Below are positions 1 to 5,124 of a stretch of DNA of 21,019 bases, piece by piece. Below the pieces are notes generated by a model, which was not told the origin of the DNA, ran no database searches, and saw only the letters and a list, made by a program, of their open reading frames with translations. Position numbers and translations under genes: made by a program. Positions within the stretch are counted from its first letter, which is position 1; the number at the start of each line of letters is the position of its first letter. Source of the stretch: Hallerella sp963597395. Its GTDB lineage: Bacteria; Fibrobacterota; Fibrobacteria; Fibrobacterales; Fibrobacteraceae. Location: assembly GCA_963597395.1 (NCBI GenBank), contig CAVBPX010000041.1, forward strand, positions 1 through 21,019. The letters are read 5' to 3'.

Positions 1-38
1 AGGCGGGTCACTCCCTCCGGTCGTTCCAGAATGACATC
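1..38. repeat. possible dispersed intergenic repeat, left edge
   Basis: The first bases contain an imperfect inverted repeat, GTCACTC (about 7-13) against GAATGAC (about 29-35), around a GC-rich loop. On the minus strand it reads as a GTCATTCTGGAACGACC-like string, a style common in dispersed intergenic repeats of many bacteria. No second copy is visible in this window and the element may run past the left edge, so the repeat status is inferred. Confidence 0.3.
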
Positions 39-424
39 TCGTCAGACTTGGATCTTAGCCCCGCAAACATCTAGGCGCAAAAGTAAAGCGGACCTCTCGG
101 CGACTCTAAGCGCTAAGCTCTCTAAACTAAGCTCTGACTCCGTCTCCGGCTTCATCCGAAAAAAATCTACCTGCAGCCCGCCCTCCGCGGGTTCCCGTTC
201 CTCGGCGCGTTCGTCCTCCCTTACAGAACCTATCTCGGCCGGAGCTTCTGGAAGAGCTTCCGCGCGTGCCTCGAGCGCCCTTTTGCGGACGTTTCGCTGC
301 AATTTGCCCGCGAAACGAGCTGTCTCGGCCTTTTCAAGACCTTTTACTCCGGAAAATTTTTGAAAATCTTCCCTTTCGGCAGAAAAAACGGGGAAGTTCC
401 CCTCCAAAAATCCGCAATCTTTTC
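39..424. other. non-coding stretch upstream of rplU
   Basis: I see no supportable gene here. Open frames exist on both strands (about 31-363 plus, 42-518 minus), but they lack a start with a ribosome site, give low-complexity Ser/Arg- or Glu/Ala-rich translations, and the minus one runs into the rplU promoter and coding start. A 9-bp direct repeat CTAAGCTCT occurs at 113-121 and 127-135, with a related CTAAGC just before, giving a short tandem-like patch. The region probably holds a spacer and decayed repeat sequence. Confidence 0.5.
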
Positions 425-432
425 TATATTTG
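425..432 (+). promoter_or_regulatory. rplU promoter, -10/-7 box TATATTTG
   Basis: TATATTTG fits the TAnnTTTG element described for Bacteroidetes primary sigma factors. It lies within TTTTCTATATTT (420-431), which recurs exactly at 19966-19977 before the IMP cyclohydrolase gene. Start of transcription is expected near 437, giving a leader of about 29 nt that contains the AAGGA ribosome site at 456-460. No convincing -35 box was seen. Confidence 0.65.
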
Positions 433-465
433 GGAACCCACAGCAAACCTAAAAAAAGGAATATT

Positions 466-954
466 ATGTATTCTATTGTTGAAACAGGTGGTTTCCAGTA
501 CAAAGTCGAAGTCGGCAAGACTTACAAAGTCCCGAGCGTCGATGCTGCTGTCGGATCTTCTCTGGAGCTCAAGTCCGTCCTTCTTTTCTCCAACGGAAAG
601 GAAGTCAAGGTCGGCACCCCTGTCCTGAACGACGCCTCTGTCAAGGTCGAAGTCCTCGCCCACGACAAGGAAGACACCGTTATCGTCTTCAAGAAAAAGC
701 GCCGTACCCGCTACGTTCGTCGTAACGGTCATCGTCAGGGCTATACGGAAGTGCTCGTCACGGAACTCCGCTCCGGTGCAGAATCCGAAGTCGTCGATCC
801 GAAGGTCGTCGAACGCAATCGTGCGCGCATCAAGGCTCTCGCGGCCCAGAAGGTGCAGAACGTGCCTTTGACCCGCAAGGAAAAGATCGCGCAGGGTCTT
901 CCGAAGCCCGCCAAGGTCAAGAAGAATTCCATCCGCAAGTCGAAGGAGGCTTAA
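466..954 (+). CDS. rplU: 50S ribosomal protein L21, C-terminally extended
   Basis: Ribosomal protein L21 of the large subunit, 162 residues. Residues 1-101 match the whole usual L21 fold: MYSIVETGGFQYKV at the start, the KVGTP turn near 48-52, and the basic KKKRRTRYVRRNGHRQGYTEV segment near 77-96 that contacts 23S rRNA. Family members usually end there at about 100-105 residues. Here some 60 further residues follow (102-162), first acidic then very basic, ending in KKNSIRKSKEA. The ATG at 466 is chosen because L21 homology begins there and AAGGA lies 5 nt upstream; an in-frame TTG at 430 lies inside the promoter. rpmA follows after 3 nt and its ribosome site lies in the rplU tail, so the two are co-transcribed. 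Confidence 0.95.
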   Translation: MYSIVETGGFQYKVEVGKTYKVPSVDAAVGSSLELKSVLLFSNGKEVKVGTPVLNDASVKVEVLAHDKEDTVIVFKKKRRTRYVRRNGHRQGYTEVLVTELRSGAESEVVDPKVVERNRARIKALAAQKVQNVPLTRKEKIAQGLPKPAKVKKNSIRKSKEA

Positions 955-957
955 ACA

Positions 958-1212
958 ATGGCTCACAAGAAAGGTCAAGGCTCCGTTCGCAACGGACGCG
1001 ACTCCAACCCGAAATATCTCGGAGTCAAGAAGTACGGCGGCGAAACCATCAAGGCCGGCGGCATCATCGTCCGTCAGCGCGGTTCCCACTTCCACCCGGG
1101 CAACAACGTTGGCATGGGCAAGGATTTTACCCTGTTCGCCCTCGTTGACGGCAAGGTGAAGTTCGAACAGAACGCCGGTGCGCAAAAGGTTTCGGTCTAT
1201 CCGGAATCGTAA
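958..1212 (+). CDS. rpmA: 50S ribosomal protein L27
   Basis: Ribosomal protein L27, 84 residues, the normal length. It starts MAHKKGQGSVRNGRDSN and carries the GSHFHPGNNVGMGKDFTLFA block typical of the family. The flexible N-terminus of L27 reaches towards the peptidyl-transferase centre; it begins directly at Met-Ala-His-Lys, so there is no sign of the cleaved N-terminal extension seen in Firmicutes. A strong AAGGAGG ribosome site overlaps the end of rplU. The rplU-rpmA pairing is the usual bacterial arrangement, and an intrinsic terminator follows immediately. Confidence 0.97.
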   Translation: MAHKKGQGSVRNGRDSNPKYLGVKKYGGETIKAGGIIVRQRGSHFHPGNNVGMGKDFTLFALVDGKVKFEQNAGAQKVSVYPES

Positions 1213-1234
1213 GCGTCCCTGCTTCGCAACTTTT

Positions 1235-1268
1235 AACAGTCGGACAGTCTCCGGCTGTTATTTTTTTT
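1235..1268 (+). terminator. intrinsic terminator of rplU-rpmA
   Basis: A 10-bp stem with one G-U pair (arms 1235-1244 and 1250-1259, AACAGTCGGA against TCCGGCTGTT) with a 5-nt loop is followed by a run of T at 1261-1268. It sits 22 bp after the rpmA stop codon. Confidence 0.9.
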
Positions 1269-1325
1269 CCGTCTTGAAATTTTCCGCTTTCAGGGCTCGC
1301 CGTTTTGATTTGCCAACGGCACAGA

Positions 1326-1351
1326 AAAGGGCCGGAATTTTCCGGTCCTTT
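1326..1351 (-). terminator. terminator of the nlpC-pheA unit, possibly bidirectional
   Basis: Near-perfect 12-bp inverted repeat AAAGGGCCGGAA / TTCCGGTCCTTT around 2 bp. Read leftward it follows the prephenate dehydratase stop by about 18 bp and ends in CCCTTTTCTG. It could also back up the rpmA terminator in the other direction. Confidence 0.75.
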
Positions 1352-1369
1352 CGAACTTTCGAGGCTCTT

Positions 1370-2221
1370 TTAGCGGAGGCGTTCCGTTTTGCCGGGGGCA
1401 AAGGATCCGAGCCGGTAGGTGAAGTTCGTGTAATGGTTCAGCTCGTCGAACGCCTCGATGACCGTCTTGTCCTTCGGGTTTCCGATGAGGGACGCGTAAA
1501 AGATGTAGCCCCAGGGCTTGTCCGGGTTGGGACGGCTCTCGATGCGCGTCATGTTGATGCCCCGCTTGGCAAAGGCTCCGAGTGCCCCGTAGAGGGAGCC
1601 GGGTCTGTCGTCGTTCGAAAGCTCAAAAAGAATGACCGTTTTGACGTTTTCGCCCTGCGGAACGGGTTCCGGTTCCTTTTGGATGCCGTAGAACCGTGTA
1701 AAGTTTACGCCGCGGATGTTTTCGAGGTTCGTCTGCAAAATGTCGAGTCCGTAGAGCCTTGCCGCAAAGGCGCTTGCGATGCCGCCGTCCGTGAGGTTCT
1801 TCCTTTTGGCGACCTCTTCCGCGGAACCGGCCGTGTCAAAGAACACGACCTTTTCGATTTGCGGATTTTCGACAAAGAACTTGCTGCACTGGGCGAGCGC
1901 CTGCGGATGGCTCATCACGCGTTTGAGCGTCTGAAGGCTCGCGCCCCTGTTGGCGCACAGGCAATGCTCTATTTGCAGCTTGACTTCGCCCACTATTGGG
2001 TGACGCCACTTGGCGAGAAGGTCGTAGTTCTCGTAGATGGATCCCGCTGTCGAGTTTTCGATGGGAATGGCTCCGCCGTCGGCCTTGCCCGCCTCGATTG
2101 CCCGGTAGATTTCCTCGAACGTGTCCATCGGGAGCGTTTCGATTTCTTCGCCAAAAAGATAGTGGGCTGCGCACTCGCTGTATGCGCCGTGCCGGCCCTG
2201 GAATGCGATTTTCTTTTTCAC
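1370..2221 (-). CDS. pheA: prephenate dehydratase with ACT domain
   Basis: Monofunctional prephenate dehydratase, 283 residues, converting prephenate to phenylpyruvate in phenylalanine synthesis in the cytoplasm. The catalytic domain covers about residues 4-180: GRHGAYSE near 9-16, IPIENSTAGSI near 52-62, and the NFTRF block with the TRF motif at 175-177 whose Thr is catalytic in this family. A C-terminal ACT domain (about 195-270) carries GALGAF at 212-217 and ESRP at 228-231, the phenylalanine-sensing motifs, so feedback inhibition is likely. There is no chorismate mutase domain. Its ATG overlaps the stop of the upstream NlpC/P60 gene by 4 bp, so translation is probably coupled, though the two products have no obvious functional link. 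Confidence 0.93.
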   Translation of the reverse strand: MKKKIAFQGRHGAYSECAAHYLFGEEIETLPMDTFEEIYRAIEAGKADGGAIPIENSTAGSIYENYDLLAKWRHPIVGEVKLQIEHCLCANRGASLQTLKRVMSHPQALAQCSKFFVENPQIEKVVFFDTAGSAEEVAKRKNLTDGGIASAFAARLYGLDILQTNLENIRGVNFTRFYGIQKEPEPVPQGENVKTVILFELSNDDRPGSLYGALGAFAKRGINMTRIESRPNPDKPWGYIFYASLIGNPKDKTVIEAFDELNHYTNFTYRLGSFAPGKTERLR

Positions 2222-2733
2222 TTGATTCTCCGTGCGCCCTTGTAGCGGCCTTTCCAGTAGGAGTCGGACAGGGGGCTTATCATGACGCCGCGCGATGTGC
2301 TTGCATGGGTAAATTTTCCGTCCCCGAGATAGACTCCGACGTGATCGACCTTGCTTCCGCCGCCAAAAAAGACGAGGTCGCCCGCTTCGAGATCTTCCTT
2401 TCCGACATCCTTTCCCATTTCGAACATTTGCGTGGAGCTGTGGGGGAGCGACATTCCTTCCTTTTCACGGTAAATGTTCATGACGTAGCCCGAGCAGTCC
2501 GTGCCGCTTTTTGAGGCCTTGCCGTATTTGTAGGGGGTTCCGAGCCAGGGCTTTACGACGGTCATCCAGTCGGAGACTTCGCCCGAGGAGGATTTTTCGA
2601 GTTCCGCCGCGGCCTTGTCGGAGTTCGAATAGCGGTAGCTTCCGCTGTCGCGGTCGTAGCTCGGTCGCGGGGGCATGGCGCACGAGGCTAAAAGGAGAAC
2701 GGCGAGAAGGCCCAGTGAACGGAAAACTTTCAT
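2218..2733 (-). CDS. NlpC/P60 family lipoprotein, probable peptidoglycan endopeptidase
   Basis: Predicted outer-envelope lipoprotein, 171 residues. Signal peptide 1-17 ends in the lipobox LLASC with Cys18 as lipidation site. After a Ser-rich linker (about 20-55) comes an NlpC/P60 domain (about 57-171) with catalytic Cys80 in GTDCSGYV, His131 in DHVGVYLG and His143 in FTHAST. Such enzymes cut gamma-D-Glu-diamino-acid bonds in peptidoglycan stem peptides; size and layout resemble Spr/MepS or NlpC of E. coli. It is divergent from hemN across a 48-bp gap and overlaps pheA by 4 bp. There is no Shine-Dalgarno sequence before the ATG; a TAGATT box lies 7 bp upstream, which suggests a leaderless mRNA. 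Confidence 0.9.
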   Translation of the reverse strand: MKVFRSLGLLAVLLLASCAMPPRPSYDRDSGSYRYSNSDKAAAELEKSSSGEVSDWMTVVKPWLGTPYKYGKASKSGTDCSGYVMNIYREKEGMSLPHSSTQMFEMGKDVGKEDLEAGDLVFFGGGSKVDHVGVYLGDGKFTHASTSRGVMISPLSDSYWKGRYKGARRIK

Positions 2734-2740
2734 CGCGATA

Positions 2741-2746
2741 AATCTA
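2741..2746 (-). promoter_or_regulatory. putative -10 box of the nlpC-pheA unit
   Basis: On the minus strand TAGATT (in TAGATTTA, fitting TAnnTTT) ends 7 bp before the ATG at 2733. Transcription would start at or within 1-2 nt of the start codon. No ribosome site is present in the short gap. Confidence 0.45.
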
Positions 2747-2768
2747 AAAAAATGAACGTCGGATTTGT

Positions 2769-2774
2769 TATATT
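2769..2774 (+). promoter_or_regulatory. putative -10 box of hemN
   Basis: TATATT at 2769-2774 ends 7 bp before the ATG at 2782. With normal spacing the transcript would begin at about the A of the ATG. This favours the 2782 start over the in-frame ATG at 2752, which would lie upstream of the transcript. Confidence 0.5.
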
Positions 2775-2781
2775 AGGGGCT

Positions 2782-4140
2782 ATGGACAACGGAATGATTG
2801 ATTTTCTTCTGAAGTACAACACGAACGCTCCGCGGTACACGAGCTATCCTCCGGCGAACCTCTTTCACGCGGCGGTGGACAAGGCCCAGATAGAGCGCGT
2901 GTGGCGCAAGTCGAACGAGCTTTTGCCGCAAAACGTGAGCTTTTACTTTCACATTCCCTTTTGTGCAAAGCGCTGCCTTTTTTGCGGGTGCACGTCGGAA
3001 CTTTTGCCCGACACCTCTTTTTGCGAGCGATACTTCCAGGCGCTTTTCCGCGAAATGGACGAGAAGCTTCCGTGGATTGACGCTTCGAGGCCCGTGACGC
3101 AGGTGCACTTCGGCGGCGGCACTCCGACGAGCGTCCCGTTTTCCTATCTCTCGCGGATTCTCGACCGGCTGCGGGAACGTTTTCAATTCGCGCCTCATGC
3201 CGAAATCGCCATCGAATGCAACCCGGCAAGCATTGACGAAAAACGTCTCTCGGAGCTTTCCCGCATCGGCTTTAACCGCGTAAGCTACGGCATCCAGGAC
3301 TTTGACCCGGAGGTTCTCAAAAACATCGGGCGCGATCCTTCGCTTCTTCCGGTGCCCGAGCTTTTGAAAATTTCCCGCGAACTCAAGTTTACGGGCATTA
3401 ACCTCGACCTCATCTACGGGCTTCCGTCCCAGACGGAACGCGGATTTCTCGAAAGCGTCGAAAAGGCCATCGAGGCGCGCCCCGACCGCATTGCCCTCTA
3501 CAGCTACGCGCACGTCCCATGGCTCAAGAAGGCGCAAAAAACGTTGGAGCGTTTTTCCCTGCCCTCCCCGCACGAAAAGCTCTCGTTCTTTCTTTCGGCG
3601 CGAAACCGGTTCAAGGAAGCGGGCCTTAAGGACGTGGGCATGGACCATTTTGTGTCCCCGGACGATTCCCTCTACCGCGCCCTTCTCGAAGGAAAGCTCC
3701 ACCGCAACTTTCAGGGCTACTGCACCCGCGAGACGACGGGGGAGGTCTATGCCTTCGGGTCGAGCGGAATTACGCAGCTCGACAACGCCTATTCGCAAAA
3801 CGTCCACGAAAGCGCAAAGTATGTGGAACTTGTCCAGGCGGGTCTCATGACGGAAATCCGCTGCGAGGAACTTTCGCCCGAGGAACGCGTCATCCGGGAC
3901 CTGATTGAACGGCTGATGTGCAACCGCCGATTGAAAGTGTCGGACGAAGAAAGGCGGGTCGCCGGAGCGGGCTTTGAACGCCTGTGTGCGCTTGAACGGG
4001 ACGGGCTTTTGAAAAAAGTCTCGGACGTGGAAGTGGAAGCGACGGAACTCGGGACGCTCGTTATCCGGTATCTTGCGATGCAGCTCGATCCGCTGATGCA
4101 GAAGACAAAGCGCGAAGGGGTCTTTTCGCGGACCATCTAA
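2782..4140 (+). CDS. hemN: oxygen-independent coproporphyrinogen III dehydrogenase
   Basis: Radical-SAM enzyme of 452 residues that decarboxylates coproporphyrinogen III to protoporphyrinogen IX without oxygen, in the cytoplasm. It has the HemN N-terminal segment YNTNAPRYTSYP, which HemW proteins lack, then HIPFCAKRCLFCGC with cluster cysteines at residues 61, 65 and 68 and the extra HemN Cys70. GGGTPTS, ECNPASID, NRVSYGIQDF and NLDLIYGLPSQT follow, then GMDHFVSPDD and HRNFQGYCTR. The C-terminus MQKTKREGVFSRTI resembles the E. coli HemN end. An in-frame ATG at 2752 would add 10 residues and 2794 would remove 4; 2782 fits the -10 box best. No heme-pathway neighbour is present. Confidence 0.93.
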   Translation: MDNGMIDFLLKYNTNAPRYTSYPPANLFHAAVDKAQIERVWRKSNELLPQNVSFYFHIPFCAKRCLFCGCTSELLPDTSFCERYFQALFREMDEKLPWIDASRPVTQVHFGGGTPTSVPFSYLSRILDRLRERFQFAPHAEIAIECNPASIDEKRLSELSRIGFNRVSYGIQDFDPEVLKNIGRDPSLLPVPELLKISRELKFTGINLDLIYGLPSQTERGFLESVEKAIEARPDRIALYSYAHVPWLKKAQKTLERFSLPSPHEKLSFFLSARNRFKEAGLKDVGMDHFVSPDDSLYRALLEGKLHRNFQGYCTRETTGEVYAFGSSGITQLDNAYSQNVHESAKYVELVQAGLMTEIRCEELSPEERVIRDLIERLMCNRRLKVSDEERRVAGAGFERLCALERDGLLKKVSDVEVEATELGTLVIRYLAMQLDPLMQKTKREGVFSRTI

Positions 4141-4175
4141 CAAAAAAAGCCGGAACCTCTTTTCAAAAAAAGAAG

Positions 4176-4183
4176 TATATTTG
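4176..4183 (+). promoter_or_regulatory. promoter box TATATTTG of the lipoprotein gene
   Basis: TATATTTG fits the TAnnTTTG element and is identical to the rplU box. Transcription would start near 4188, leaving a leader of about 31 nt with AGAGG at 4204-4208 as a weak ribosome site 10 nt before the ATG. The upstream 4141-4175 segment is A/T-rich and shows no clear terminator for hemN. Confidence 0.6.
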
Positions 4184-4218
4184 GGGCACTGAAAATAACA
4201 AATAGAGGTTGTCCAGAT

Positions 4219-5058
4219 ATGAAAAAAATTTTGCTCCCGATCGCCTCCGTTGCGGTTGCCCTTTCTCTCTTCGGTTGTGACAAGTCCGGAACCGTTTCCG
4301 GCCAGGTGCTTGACGCGTTTACCGGAAAGCCTATCGAAATGCCCACGGTCTGGATGGATTCCACCATCTACGGCACGCAGTCTTCGAAGTATGCGTACAA
4401 GTCCGAGCTCTCCCAGGGAAAGTTCCAGTTCGACAAGGTTCCCGTCGGAACGTATCTCATCAAGGCCCGCCGCAACAAGTTCATTCTCGGACAGCAGACG
4501 ATTACCACGACGAACGAATCCCCGAACGCCGAAATCACGCTTTACGAGTACAGCGACACAGTCGCTCCGGGCATGTATATTCCGGGTGCGGATGGCGGCA
4601 CAAAGATTACAAACGACTGGGTCATCTTCTCGACGACCTGCAAGGAATCCGTCGCCGGTTTCCGCAAGAGCTTCGAACAGGACCTGAACGCTTCCGTTCC
4701 GGGCAAAAAGGATAAGAAGGCGAAGAAGAACGTCAAGGTGAACAAGCTCCCCGACGCGAAGGTTGTCGATGCCGACGTGAACGTTCTTTACTGCAACCCG
4801 GGCTCCGTGACGACCGCGCTCGAAGCGGTCTCCTATCCGGCGTCCTTCGGAGCCGTTTCCGCGCACGGCGACTGCAAGGGCTTCGATAGCGACAAGGAAG
4901 GCCTCTTCCCGGACGTTTCGAAGAAAACCGCACTCACTGTGGAATACAAGGCCGAAGGCCTCTTCGCCATCAAGGGAACGCTTCCGAAGGGCAAGCAGCT
5001 TCTCGTGATTTCGAAGGACGGAAAGACTCTCCAGTCCTACTACGTCGAAGTGAAGTAA
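4219..5058 (+). CDS. lipoprotein with carboxypeptidase-regulatory-like domain
   Basis: Predicted lipoprotein of 279 residues, function not recognised. Signal peptide 1-19 ends LSLFGC with Cys20 as the lipidation site. Residues about 25-115 (GTVSGQVLDAFTGKPIEMPTV, then FDKVPVGTYLIKARRNKF) have the pattern of a CarboxypepD_reg / CNA-B-like beta-sandwich, common in surface and outer-membrane-associated proteins. The rest (about 116-279) includes a Lys-rich strip (KKDKKAKKNVKVNK, near 165-178) and Cys pairs that could be oxidised in the periplasm; I do not recognise this part. It is a single-gene unit between its own promoter and a strong terminator. A structural or ligand-binding role at the cell surface is only a guess. 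Confidence 0.8.
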   Translation: MKKILLPIASVAVALSLFGCDKSGTVSGQVLDAFTGKPIEMPTVWMDSTIYGTQSSKYAYKSELSQGKFQFDKVPVGTYLIKARRNKFILGQQTITTTNESPNAEITLYEYSDTVAPGMYIPGADGGTKITNDWVIFSTTCKESVAGFRKSFEQDLNASVPGKKDKKAKKNVKVNKLPDAKVVDADVNVLYCNPGSVTTALEAVSYPASFGAVSAHGDCKGFDSDKEGLFPDVSKKTALTVEYKAEGLFAIKGTLPKGKQLLVISKDGKTLQSYYVEVK

Positions 5059-5084
5059 GTTTCTTTTTCGAACGGAAAATTTGG

Positions 5085-5113
5085 ACTCGCGGGCGAACGC
5101 CCGCGAGTTTTTT
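5085..5113 (+). terminator. strong intrinsic terminator after the lipoprotein gene
   Basis: Perfect 10-bp stem ACTCGCGGGC / GCCCGCGAGT (5085-5094, 5099-5108) with loop GAAC, followed by T at 5108-5113. The end of its T tract overlaps the -10 box of the next gene. Confidence 0.95.
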
Positions 5114-5118
5114 ATCTT
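5113..5118 (+). promoter_or_regulatory. putative -10 box of the GT-C/NPCBM gene
   Basis: TATCTT (in TATCTTTA, a TAnnTTT match) ends 6 bp before the ATG at 5125. There is no Shine-Dalgarno sequence, because the preceding bases are the terminator T tract, so a leaderless transcript is likely. Confidence 0.45.
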
Positions 5119-5124
5119 TAAATT

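Noticed and set aside
430..465. TTG start 12 codons upstream of rplU
   Set aside because: It lies at the promoter box, adds residues absent from L21, and the ATG at 466 has a good ribosome site.
42..518. Minus-strand frame across the rplU promoter and start
   Set aside because: No start with a ribosome site, it overlaps the promoter and the first codons of rplU, and its Glu/Ala-rich translation shows no family motif.
4154..4210. Inverted repeat AACCTCT / AGAGGTT that could hide the ribosome site of the lipoprotein gene
   Set aside because: The left arm lies upstream of the TATATTTG promoter box and would not be in the transcript; the match is only 7 bp over a long gap.
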